DNA of 23,278 bases from a virus (IMGVR_UViG_3300034407_002564:1-23278); one strand, 5' to 3'; counted from the first letter of the stretch, positions 9,367 through 15,814 are shown. The notes: generated by a model not told the origin, from the letters alone. A program made the numbers and translations.

Positions 9367-9546
9367 TAACCACACGGCTCGCTAGGAGTCGAAAGAGATA
9401 CGTGTTTCTCCATACCCTAAATCATCACACTATCTCAACCTAGCAGATGTACCTTATAGCTAGAAAAGGCAACTCCTATAGCCTTTATTGAGCAACTTTG
9501 GTGCAGTTGTCTAGCAAGACGCACCTTTTTTTACAAGGAGAGATGT
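9367..9546 (+). other. Structured non-coding leader with several stem-loops
   Basis: No gene fits this 180-base gap inside a rightward operon. It holds four potential stems: CGGCTC/GAGTCG (9375-9391, one G-T pair, right after the stop), AAAGGC/GCCTTT (9465-9486), CAACT/AGTTG (9493-9509) and GGTGC/GCACC (9500-9525) before a T run. The last two share bases, so they exclude each other. It may be an attenuator or a processed RNA. I found no tRNA cloverleaf. Confidence 0.45.
9500..9532 (+). terminator. Rho-independent terminator candidate inside the operon
   Basis: GGTGC (9500-9504) pairs with GCACC (9521-9525), and an inner GTC/GAC pair extends the stem across a bulge. Seven T residues follow (9526-9532). 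The hairpin lies between the DUF669 gene and the resolvase-like gene, so it would cut or modulate expression of the downstream genes. An upstream CAACT/AGTTG stem would disrupt it. Confidence 0.55.
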
Positions 9547-9888
9547 ATCAAACCAAGTTCAGCAAAAGCAAAAGGCAGACTACTACAACAGAAGTTCAGA
9601 AATATGTTAGTAGATCTTCTTGGACTTGACGAAGATGATCTCGAAAGTCGCCCGATGGGGAGTGCTGGTGAAGATGTAATAATGGGTAAGCAATCCAGGG
9701 ACAAGTTTCCATATTCAATTGAATGTAAAAATCAAGAGTCTATAAATCTTTGGAAAGCCTACGATCAGGCATCAAAAAACTGTAAAGGATATGAGCCTTT
9801 AGTTGTCCTCAAAAGGAATCGAAGTAAAGTATTGGTTCTTTTAGATGCAGAATATTTTGTAAAACTGCATAATAACAAAAATGGATAA
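9547..9888 (+). CDS. Holliday-junction-resolvase-like PD-(D/E)XK nuclease, 113 aa, atypical start
   Basis: Counting from codon 9547, the reading frame gives IKPSSAKAKGR, then a helix, a PMGSAGEDV motif with D43, and SIECKNQE with E59-C-K61. This is the layout of a phage resolvase-like PD-(D/E)XK family whose N-terminus is normally KPSSAKAKGR (recalled, not searched). No ATG, GTG or TTG lies in frame upstream near the Shine-Dalgarno. The first in-frame ATG is at 9604 and would remove the conserved N-terminus. GGAG at 9537-9540 is six bases before ATC at 9547, so initiation at ATC, or a +1 shift from the out-of-frame ATG at 9543, is suggested. The end overlaps the next gene by eight bases. Likely role: processing of branched replication or recombination DNA. 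Confidence 0.75.
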   Translation: MKPSSAKAKGRLLQQKFRNMLVDLLGLDEDDLESRPMGSAGEDVIMGKQSRDKFPYSIECKNQESINLWKAYDQASKNCKGYEPLVVLKRNRSKVLVLLDAEYFVKLHNNKNG

Positions 9889-10804
9889 TCATTTAATTGA
9901 AAATTATTGGGAGCATCAAGAAGAAAAGATGTTCCTTCCAAAGAAGTTTGATTGTCCTGCATTGATTAGTTTTAGTGGTGGCAGAACGTCAGGCTATTTA
10001 CTGTATAAAATTTTAGAAGCATACGATGGGGTGCTTCCTGAAGATGTGCATGTTGTATTTGCTAATACAGGTAAAGAAATGGTACAAACTTTGGATTTTA
10101 TTAACGATTGTGCAAAAAACTGGAATGTAAATGTTAGGTGGTTAGAGTTAGACATACATGAAGAACGGCCAATTTATCGAACTAAAGAAGTAACATACGA
10201 AACAGCCAGTCGTAATGGTGAGCCGTTTGAAGCATTAATTAATAGAAAAAAGATGCTGCCAAATCCAGTTGCCAGGTTATGCACAATGGAATTAAAAATT
10301 GGTGTGATGAATCGTTTTATGAGATCACATGGATACAAGAGATGGGCGAATGTGATTGGATTAAGATATGACGAACCAAGAAGAGTATCTAAATCTGTAA
10401 AACAAAATGAATCAGGAAAGAACAAATACGAGTCATTAGTACCATTGTTTGATAATAAAGTAATGGTTAAAGATGTAGGTGATTTTTGGAGAAACAACGA
10501 TTTTGATTTGAATTTACCAAATCATAACGGCAAGACTTTAGCTGGAAATTGCGATCTTTGTTATCTCAAAGGTCAAAAAACATTGATTAAAATTATAAAA
10601 GAGAAACCAGAACTTGCTGATTGGTGGATAGAACAAGAGAGAAAATTACAAACATCTGCACAAAAAGAATTAGGTAGAGATGCTTATACAGCAAAATTTA
10701 GAAAAGACAGCAGCTACGTAGAGTTAGTTGAGTTAGCCAAACTTGATGCCAAACAAATAGAAATGTTTGAGGATGATGGTAGAAGTTGTTTCTGCCACGA
10801 CTAG
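9881..10804 (+). CDS. PAPS-reductase-like PP-loop protein, 307 aa
   Basis: A PP-loop SGGRTSG sits at residues 32-38. VVFANTGKE follows, then RLCTMELK, the Cys-Thr motif typical of phosphoadenosine phosphosulfate reductase-like enzymes. Three further cysteine sites, CDLC and the C-terminal SCFCHD, could hold an iron-sulfur cluster or zinc. Family members activate a substrate with ATP; in phages the substrate is unknown, and options include sulfate reduction, DNA or tRNA thiolation, or nucleotide metabolism. No dnd-type partner genes are visible, so a phosphorothioation role is not supported here. It overlaps the resolvase-like gene by eight bases. Its start has a weak Shine-Dalgarno, and M17 at 9929 is an alternative. 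Its stop overlaps the stop of the converging DUF3310 gene. Confidence 0.8.
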   Translation: MDNHLIENYWEHQEEKMFLPKKFDCPALISFSGGRTSGYLLYKILEAYDGVLPEDVHVVFANTGKEMVQTLDFINDCAKNWNVNVRWLELDIHEERPIYRTKEVTYETASRNGEPFEALINRKKMLPNPVARLCTMELKIGVMNRFMRSHGYKRWANVIGLRYDEPRRVSKSVKQNESGKNKYESLVPLFDNKVMVKDVGDFWRNNDFDLNLPNHNGKTLAGNCDLCYLKGQKTLIKIIKEKPELADWWIEQERKLQTSAQKELGRDAYTAKFRKDSSYVELVELAKLDAKQIEMFEDDGRSCFCHD

Positions 10805-11025
10805 CGGTTTTCTTCAATCAATTTTTGTAAGTACCACCTGGCTTTACGTAAATCTTCTACGCCATTTTTATCCTCATACCGCCATAAGTATTTGATGCAA
10901 CAGGCTTTTAGATGGCCTTTAAATTGTACTGCACTCATACTGGCTTGGATGGCATCAATACATTGTATTTCGCCTTTGTAATGGTCAGGGTTTATATTGT
11001 CTTTCATTTTCTCAGGTAATCTCAT
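10801..11025 (-). CDS. DUF3310 small protein, 74 aa
   Basis: The core NPDHYKGEIQCIDAI, then CCIKYLWRYEDKNGVEDLRKARWYL, is the DUF3310 signature found in many phages, often annotated only as a nucleotide-kinase-like or hypothetical protein. The catalytic role is unproven. The protein is the last gene of the leftward recombination unit. The ATG at 11025 overlaps the preceding exonuclease gene by 14 bases. An inner ATG at 11007 would give a four-base gap and starts just before the conserved core, so either could be used. Its TAG stop and the TAG of the PAPS-reductase-like gene overlap in a single CTAG. Confidence 0.82.
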   Translation of the reverse strand: MRLPEKMKDNINPDHYKGEIQCIDAIQASMSAVQFKGHLKACCIKYLWRYEDKNGVEDLRKARWYLQKLIEENR

Positions 11026-11851
11026 TTTCTAAATCCAATGTCACGATATTCGGACTGTTATATATAGTTGGTTTGTTACCCTTCATACATCTTTTGATGT
11101 TTTCCAGGTGCGTGTTCATTATTTCCCAAGCAACATCCATTTGCTTGTCTGTAATTATAAATACTTTACTTGCGTATGGTGGTTTCTTTTCTTGAGCCAC
11201 AAATACAAATTCTTTTACTTTATAGCCTGCAGCTTCCATTCCTCTTCTATACCAAGCAGCTTGTTCTGCATAGCCATACTTCAATACAGATTCTTTGAAA
11301 TACTCAGGAGAGCAACTGTAAGTGGTTTTATAATCTACGACTACGATTTCATGCGGTTTATGTGGGCCTCTTGGTTGGCAAATTACATCTGGACGGCACT
11401 TACATAATATTTTATCTTCATACCAATAGAATGAAGGTTCGGCTATTTTGCCATCACCATTCAAATACATATCACCCTCTGGAATCATATGGTCACGCAT
11501 CGCCATAATATCTTTATATTCGTTTTCTTTGATACAGCACATACCTCGATCCAGTATGTCTTGTTTGAGTTCCTTGTTTACTTTGGTGTATGGAGATCCA
11601 ACGATTACTCCAACGTCTCTGGTGAACGCATCTTCACCTTCTACTAATAAAGAGTGCGCTGCTGTCCCAAAATTCATAGCTGCTGTTGTTTCTTGTTCTA
11701 ATTCAAGCGCGTGTAACTGGCTCTCGCCAAATTTACGCACGTAAGATGAACTGATACCTATATCCGAGTGGTAATCCTCATTTGATATTGCAGTATAAAT
11801 AAACGCATCACCGCGTTTCTCACATTCGTATTGATCTAATGGGTGTTTCAT
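11012..11851 (-). CDS. RecE-like PD-(D/E)XK exonuclease (DUF3799 type), 279 aa
   Basis: Conserved elements in order: ISSSYVRKFGES (about 33-44), H66 in FGTAAHSLL, E138 in AEPSF, D155 in CRPDVI, the D173-Y-K175 pair in VVVDYKTT, and Y194-AEQAAWYR. This is the RecE/lambda-exonuclease-like pattern of 5'-to-3' exonucleases that make 3' ssDNA tails for an annealing protein. Here the likely partners are the Sak4-like ATPase and DUF669 protein in the facing operon. Length suits the stand-alone exonuclease domain without the large RecE N-terminal part. The start is supported by AGGAG six bases before the ATG. Being in a separate unit from Sak4 is slightly unusual, since these genes are often adjacent. 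Confidence 0.85.
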   Translation of the reverse strand: MKHPLDQYECEKRGDAFIYTAISNEDYHSDIGISSSYVRKFGESQLHALELEQETTAAMNFGTAAHSLLVEGEDAFTRDVGVIVGSPYTKVNKELKQDILDRGMCCIKENEYKDIMAMRDHMIPEGDMYLNGDGKIAEPSFYWYEDKILCKCRPDVICQPRGPHKPHEIVVVDYKTTYSCSPEYFKESVLKYGYAEQAAWYRRGMEAAGYKVKEFVFVAQEKKPPYASKVFIITDKQMDVAWEIMNTHLENIKRCMKGNKPTIYNSPNIVTLDLENEIT

Positions 11852-11860
11852 TTGGTTCTC

Positions 11861-12271
11861 CTAAAATGGAATCTCGTCGTCGAATTCGTCTTCATCAAAA
11901 TGATAGACTTTTTTCTTATTCTTTTTGTCATCAGGTGGGAACATGTTTAATTTCTTTTCAAACTCAAAGTAATCTTTCATATCTTCATCTTCAACAAAAT
12001 CTAATAACATAGTTTGTATGAGGTTTTCGCTATAAAAAGGCTCTGGCCAGAAGCCGAGCCTGTTATATATAGTTTGCATATTTTCTTGGAATGACTTTTT
12101 ATTGTCATACATTGGCTTACCGATAGATACCCAATAGTTTCTTATATCTCTCAGTTCTGATTTATCACCCTGGAAGATAATCTCATACTCTGTCTTCTCG
12201 TATGGCAAGTATATGTAACCGCCTTTAGTTCGATTGAAGACATAACACTTGATGGGTTTACCTATCGTCAT
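11861..12271 (-). CDS. Protein with an SSB-like acidic C-terminal tail, 136 aa
   Basis: The body (MTIGKPIKCYVFNRTKGG and following) matches no family I know. It has a strand-rich first half and a helical second half. A basic linker (DDKKNKKKVYH) leads to the C-terminus FDEDEFDDEIPF. Bacterial SSB proteins end in nearly the same hexapeptide (DDDIPF in E. coli), which recruits exonucleases, helicases and repair proteins. I infer an ssDNA-binding protein or an SSB mimic. A longer frame reaches an ATG at 12310, but GAGGAGAGG lies seven bases before the ATG at 12271 and marks that one. It sits directly upstream of the RecE-like exonuclease, nine bases apart, supporting a recombination role. Confidence 0.7.
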   Translation of the reverse strand: MTIGKPIKCYVFNRTKGGYIYLPYEKTEYEIIFQGDKSELRDIRNYWVSIGKPMYDNKKSFQENMQTIYNRLGFWPEPFYSENLIQTMLLDFVEDEDMKDYFEFEKKLNMFPPDDKKNKKKVYHFDEDEFDDEIPF

Positions 12272-12482
12272 TGGCAAGCCTCTCCTCTGCTTCTTTATAA
12301 ATATCATCAAACACGATAGGGTATCGCTCTCTTAATACAGTTAGAGCGTATGACATTCTATTCATTGATCTTAGATCGCTGCAAAACAATTCTGTAGATT
12401 CAAGATCAACAGGTTCAAAAGGTGTTACAGTTATTTTGCCAGGCGTGGCAATATCTTGTAGGGTCTTGTTTAGTTCAGACAT
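12258..12482 (-). CDS. Small unknown protein, 74 aa, first gene of leftward recombination unit
   Basis: No family recognised. The sequence begins MSELNKTLQDIATPGK, has a proline/acidic middle, and ends with a charged helix (FDDIYKEAEERLANDDR). The ATG at 12482 has GGAG six bases upstream; a TTG four codons earlier is in frame but overlaps that Shine-Dalgarno. Its 3' end overlaps the next gene by 14 bases. As the first gene behind the leftward promoter at 12515-12543, it is probably expressed early with the exonuclease, and could be a recombination accessory or a regulator. Confidence 0.65.
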   Translation of the reverse strand: MSELNKTLQDIATPGKITVTPFEPVDLESTELFCSDLRSMNRMSYALTVLRERYPIVFDDIYKEAEERLANDDR

Positions 12483-12514
12483 TTTATTCTCCAATAAATT
12501 ATGTATGTTATATC

Positions 12515-12543
12515 ATTCTACTGCATTGCATAATTATAAGCAA
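12515..12543 (-). promoter_or_regulatory. Leftward sigma70-type promoter
   Basis: Reading the minus strand, TTGCTT (12543-12538) and TAGAAT (12520-12515) are 17 bp apart. Transcription would start near 12508 and run into the 74-aa gene. The spacer contains one copy of the TGCATAAYTAT repeat and a second copy lies just upstream of the -35, so a bound protein would control this promoter. Confidence 0.5.
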
Positions 12544-12559
12544 CAGTTTGCATAACTAT
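12527..12559. repeat. TGCATAAYTAT direct repeat (operator candidate)
   Basis: TGCATAATTAT (12527-12537) and TGCATAACTAT (12549-12559) differ at one base and start 22 bp apart, about two helical turns, so both would face the same side of the DNA. They overlap and flank the leftward promoter. No third copy was seen in the 8.1-kb control region. Confidence 0.45.
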
Positions 12560-12575
12560 ATAAAGAAACAATATG

Positions 12576-12605
12576 TTGACCTATTGTTTAATATATGTTT
12601 ATAAT
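12576..12605 (+). promoter_or_regulatory. Rightward sigma70 promoter (TTGACC-18-TATAAT)
   Basis: TTGACC at 12576-12581 and a perfect TATAAT at 12600-12605 are 18 bp apart. This is one of the best promoters in the window. Transcription should start at about 12612, two bases before the leader hairpin, and serve the small genes and methyltransferases that follow. Confidence 0.7.
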
Positions 12606-12613
12606 TGAGGTAT

Positions 12614-12677
12614 AGGGTAAGGCAGGTACTACACCTTAAAAACAAAAGTAAACTACCTCCTGTCTTACCCTTTCTTT
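12614..12677 (+). promoter_or_regulatory. 5' leader hairpin / attenuator candidate
   Basis: AGGGTAAGGCAGG (12614-12626) pairs with CCTGTCTTACCCT (12659-12671) over 13 positions with one G-U pair, around a 32-base loop. GGTA/TACC can form inside as an alternative. The right arm includes CTCC (12657-12660), which could pair with the GGAG ribosome site at 12688-12691. TTTCTTT follows the stem, so termination, translation control or mRNA stabilisation are all possible. Confidence 0.6.
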
Positions 12678-12697
12678 AAATCAATATGGAGAAAGAA

Positions 12698-13000
12698 GTG
12701 GTTACAATAAAATTAGATTTAGATGATATAGGTTATTTATATAATACTTCTACTAGAAGTTTTTATTACGATCAAGCAGACAGATTCGAGTGTCAAGAAG
12801 AGATCAAAAATCCTTTTGACAAAGACGATGGAAATTACATGTATTGGATGGAAAGTCCAACAAGTGCATTGTTGTTTCAAAAAGTCTTAAAAGGATCTGG
12901 ATACATTACATTTTTATTGGCTGACTTGGCTGACGAAAATGTTGGATATGTTGTAATGACTAATTACTCAGGGAATTGGGAGGAGATATGCCAAGAATGA
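12698..13000 (+). CDS. Small unknown protein, first gene of methyltransferase operon, 100 aa
   Basis: No known family. The protein is acidic, starts with a beta-like segment (TIKLDLDDIGYLYN) and has a later hydrophobic stretch (YITFLLADLADENVGYVVM). The start is uncertain. An ATG at 12686 is in frame but has no ribosome site, whereas GGAG at 12688-12691 is six bases before GTG at 12698. The same ATGGAGAAAGA context precedes the Sak4-like gene, where the promoter also argues for the downstream start. With the ATG the protein would be 104 aa. It overlaps the next gene by 13 bases and lies behind the hairpin leader. Confidence 0.6.
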   Translation: MVTIKLDLDDIGYLYNTSTRSFYYDQADRFECQEEIKNPFDKDDGNYMYWMESPTSALLFQKVLKGSGYITFLLADLADENVGYVVMTNYSGNWEEICQE

Positions 13001-13158
13001 ATAATTTTCAAATATATGTAAGAAGGATGTACTATAAGAATTGCGATGAACGTAGAGATTGTGGAGAAAAACCTTACTTTGATTGGCAAGAATATTTAGA
13101 GAAAAACGAAAATTACCTCAAACAAAAATATCAGGAGAAGAAAAATGATGTGTCCTAA
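12988..13158 (+). CDS. Small charged unknown protein, 56 aa
   Basis: The protein is rich in K, E, N and Y, with two cysteines (NCDERRDCGEKP) whose spacing could bind a metal, though no full zinc site is visible. GGAGGA at 12978-12983 precedes ATG 12988 by four bases. A later ATG at 12997 is nine bases on and is less well placed. An upstream in-frame TTG at 12976 would overlap the Shine-Dalgarno. It overlaps the genes on both sides, which supports a real, coupled reading frame. Function unknown. Confidence 0.55.
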   Translation: MPRMNNFQIYVRRMYYKNCDERRDCGEKPYFDWQEYLEKNENYLKQKYQEKKNDVS

Positions 13159-13288
13159 ATGTGATGACGGCACTATTGTCACACAAGAGGCCGAGCCTGA
13201 TGTAGGTATTCCAAAAGTGCATTACTGCGACGAGTGTGATGAACAGTTTGATGAATATGAAATTGAAGAGATGAGGTATGATTTATGA
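13145..13288 (+). CDS. Zinc-ribbon mini-protein, 47 aa
   Basis: The frame reads MMCPKCDDGTIV, then an acidic middle, then HYCDECDEQFDEYE and a stop. CxxC pairs about 25 residues apart (CPKC and CDEC) form a classical zinc ribbon. Such mini-proteins in phages often bind nucleic acid or a host polymerase subunit, but nothing here shows the partner. GGAG at 13134-13137 is seven bases before the ATG at 13145; a second ATG follows directly. It overlaps the previous gene by 14 bases and the next by four (ATGA). Confidence 0.7.
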   Translation: MMCPKCDDGTIVTQEAEPDVGIPKVHYCDECDEQFDEYEIEEMRYDL

Positions 13289-13452
13289 GTAAAATGATTG
13301 TAAAAAGTCCCAAGATATATCAATACACTCTTTTGAACATAGTAAAAGATATCATCAACAAAGAACCTCTTGATGAAATGCAGAAGGACAGCCTCATTTC
13401 AAAGATAGAGTTATTACAACAAAGTCAACCGATTATCGAATTGGAGGGATAA
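13285..13452 (+). CDS. Small unknown protein, 55 aa
   Basis: The protein begins MSKMIVKSPKIYQYTLLNIV and continues with a helical, charged second half ending QPIIELEG. No family recognised. The start overlaps the zinc-ribbon stop (ATGA). The end supplies the TTGGAGGGA ribosome binding site of the next gene, one base apart. The dense, coupled packing is the main evidence that it is translated. Confidence 0.5.
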   Translation: MSKMIVKSPKIYQYTLLNIVKDIINKEPLDEMQKDSLISKIELLQQSQPIIELEG

Positions 13453-13453
13453 T

Positions 13454-13702
13454 ATGGCTAGATTTACAGATAACACGATATATAATGAAATGATAATGTC
13501 TATCATTGGTTTATTTGCCAAACTTGATTTAGAAACTCAAATAACTACTGTTAAGACATTGGCGCAAACGATTGAAAGACAACACAATATCAGTCAAATG
13601 GAGCGTGAATCTCTGGAAGAGCAAGAACATTTACTGCAACAGCAACACGAAATGATGCAAGCATTGTCTGATTTGGAAGAGAAATCAGGTTTATATAAGT
13701 GA
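13454..13702 (+). CDS. Coiled-coil small protein, 82 aa
   Basis: The N-terminal third contains a short hydrophobic helix (MIMSIIGLFAKL). The C-terminal half is a Q/E/H/L-rich coiled coil (EEQEHLLQQQHEMMQALSDL). GGAGG lies six bases before the ATG. The stop overlaps the GTG of the cytosine methyltransferase by four bases, so expression is coupled. A role as an adaptor or oligomerisation partner for the methyltransferase is possible but is inference only. Confidence 0.6.
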   Translation: MARFTDNTIYNEMIMSIIGLFAKLDLETQITTVKTLAQTIERQHNISQMERESLEEQEHLLQQQHEMMQALSDLEEKSGLYK

Positions 13703-14979
13703 AACCTAAAGTAGTTTTAAGTTTATTTGATGGTATGTCTTGCGGTCAGATTGCTCTGAATCGTTTAGGCATACCAATCAAAACATATTACGCATCAGAA
13801 ATAGATCCGTATCCAATCAAAGTTACCCAAGCAAACTATCCAGATACAATACAGTTGGGTGATGTCAGGGATATATCCTTGAAATCATTACCCGAAAAGC
13901 CTGATATTATACTGGCTGGTTCGCCTTGTACTGGATTTAGTTTTGCAGGTAAGAGATTGGCTTTTGATGATCCGCAATCGGTATTGTTTTTTGAGTTTGT
14001 CCGTTTACTAAAAGAGATCGAACCAGATTGGTTTCTCTTGGAGAACGTCAAAATGAAAAAAGAGTATCTAAATGTGATTACAGAACATGTAGGTGTTGAA
14101 CCCATACTTTTGAATAGCGCGTTAGTCAGCGCACAAAACAGATGGAGATACTATTGGACAAACATTCTAGGAATCAACGAACCCGAAGATAGAGGTATTG
14201 TACTTAGGGATATATTGGAAACAAATCCTGATAATTTTACGTTGATGTCCAGTAAATTTGTTACTAGAAAAAAAGATAGGAAATGTTTGATTGGTAACGA
14301 ACAAGAGAAAGCAAAGACTTTCAGCGCGATGGAATATATAAAGAATGGCAGACAAGGCGATTATATTGCGTGTGATGAAGATGGAAATACTAAGAGATTA
14401 CATAAACCCAAGCAAGTAGGAGTGGCTGCTGAGATAAATGGTCACGATATTTTGAAACGAGTGTACTCTCCTGACGGAAAATCGCCTACTTTGAACAGTT
14501 GTTCGGGTGGAAACCGAGAACCGAAGGTCGCAATCTATCAGAAACCGCGTAGCACAAACAAAGGTGGTATTCGAGCAAAAGACGGCAAAACCCCTTCACT
14601 TACATCAAGTTCTTGGCAAGAAAATAATTTATTGGTAAAAGCTGGTGCGATACGCGGTAGATATAACGGAGATGGAACTACCTATCAAAAACTTGAAATT
14701 AAAGATGATGGTAAGAGCAACACGCTGACTACTGTTGAGAAAGATAATGTATTGGTAGATTCCGAAATGCGTTGGCGTAAACTGACCCCGATTGAAGCTG
14801 AACGCCTACAAACAGTTGATGACAATTATACCGCGCACGTCAGTAACAGTCGTCGTTATCACATGTTAGGGAATGGTTGGACGATAGAGATTATCTGTCA
14901 CATATTAAAAAATATGGTGATTGTCGAGCAAGGTGGCGAGGTAGAGGATAGAAAAGGACAAATCGGGTTTGAATTTTAA
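13699..14979 (+). CDS. DNA (cytosine-5-)-methyltransferase, 426 aa
   Basis: All the core C5 motifs are present: motif I LFDGMSCG (9-16), the catalytic cysteine C77 in GSPCTGFSF, ENV (115-117), QNR (146-148) and the C-terminal RRYHMLGNGWT of motif X. The enzyme transfers a methyl group from S-adenosylmethionine to cytosine in its target site. The target-recognition region (about 230-350) holds three related DGKS/DGKT stretches (DGKSPTLNS, DGKTPSLTS, DGKSNTLTT), an internal repeat seen in similar phage enzymes. Translation starts with GTG overlapping the previous stop. No cognate endonuclease is visible, so the likely role is protecting phage DNA from restriction or marking it. Confidence 0.9.
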   Translation: MKPKVVLSLFDGMSCGQIALNRLGIPIKTYYASEIDPYPIKVTQANYPDTIQLGDVRDISLKSLPEKPDIILAGSPCTGFSFAGKRLAFDDPQSVLFFEFVRLLKEIEPDWFLLENVKMKKEYLNVITEHVGVEPILLNSALVSAQNRWRYYWTNILGINEPEDRGIVLRDILETNPDNFTLMSSKFVTRKKDRKCLIGNEQEKAKTFSAMEYIKNGRQGDYIACDEDGNTKRLHKPKQVGVAAEINGHDILKRVYSPDGKSPTLNSCSGGNREPKVAIYQKPRSTNKGGIRAKDGKTPSLTSSSWQENNLLVKAGAIRGRYNGDGTTYQKLEIKDDGKSNTLTTVEKDNVLVDSEMRWRKLTPIEAERLQTVDDNYTAHVSNSRRYHMLGNGWTIEIICHILKNMVIVEQGGEVEDRKGQIGFEF

Positions 14980-15814
14980 AACTAACAGAACTTTGTATGG
15001 CGATTGCCGAGAAACATTAAAAGAATTGCCAGAGCAATCCATTAACACCTGTATCACTTCACCGCCTTATTGGGGTTTGCGTGATTATGGAACTGGTGGT
15101 CAATTAGGTTTGGAAGATACGCCAGAAGATTTTGTTGAAAACTTAGTTAAGGTATTCAGAGAAGTAAAACGAGTGTTGCGAGATGATGGCACAGTTTGGC
15201 TTAACTTAGGTGATAGTTATTACAATTACAGACCGGGCAAAGGTCAGGCATTGATAAAACAAACTGTCAGTAACACGAATCAAGATTTACCTCAAGAAGT
15301 GGCAAGGCGAGCCAACAAGATTGACGGATTAAAAGAAAAAGATTTAGTTGGCATACCTTGGCGAGTAGCGTTTGCTTTACAAGCTGATGGTTGGTATTTA
15401 AGACAAGATATTATCTGGCATAAACCTAATCCGATGCCAGAGAGTGTGCAAGATCGTTGTACTAAATCACATGAATATATTTTTTTGTTAAGTAAAAACC
15501 CTAAATATTATTTTGATAATGAAGCGATTAAGGAAGATGCCGAGCCAGAAAAGCGCAACAAAAGATCAGTATGGACTATTACTACTAAACCATTTAAAGG
15601 CGCACACTTTGCTGTATTTCCACCTGATTTAATCGAGCCATGTATATTGGCGGGTTGCCCTAAAGATGGCGTGGTACTTGATCCTTTTATGGGTAGCGGA
15701 ACAACAGGAATGGTAGCGCAGCAATTAGGTAGAAAATGGATTGGTTGCGAGTTAAATGCCGAGTATATCAGTATGCAAAAAAATAGAACTGCTCAACAAG
15801 TTTTAGAGTTGTAA
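14969..15814 (+). CDS. DNA N4-cytosine/N6-adenine methyltransferase (beta type), 281 aa
   Basis: The catalytic motif SPPYWGLRDY is at about 31-40 and the SAM-binding motif DPFMGSGTTG is near 236-246, in the order IV then I of the beta class. IGCELNAEYI follows. SPPY is compatible with either N6-adenine or N4-cytosine methylation, so the base cannot be fixed. Translation likely starts at TTG 14969, since no ATG or GTG lies before the conserved NRTLYGDC segment; AAGGA lies about ten bases upstream. It overlaps the C5 methyltransferase by 11 bases, so both enzymes are made together. No restriction enzyme or modification-dependent nuclease is adjacent. Confidence 0.88.
   Translation: MNFKTNRTLYGDCRETLKELPEQSINTCITSPPYWGLRDYGTGGQLGLEDTPEDFVENLVKVFREVKRVLRDDGTVWLNLGDSYYNYRPGKGQALIKQTVSNTNQDLPQEVARRANKIDGLKEKDLVGIPWRVAFALQADGWYLRQDIIWHKPNPMPESVQDRCTKSHEYIFLLSKNPKYYFDNEAIKEDAEPEKRNKRSVWTITTKPFKGAHFAVFPPDLIEPCILAGCPKDGVVLDPFMGSGTTGMVAQQLGRKWIGCELNAEYISMQKNRTAQQVLEL

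Noticed and set aside
9459-9532. Resemblance of the AAAGGC...GCACC-T7 stretch to the 3' part of a Cas9 tracrRNA
   Set aside because: No CRISPR repeat, no anti-repeat and no cas gene are present. The likeness is limited to a short AAGGC-type stem and a terminator.
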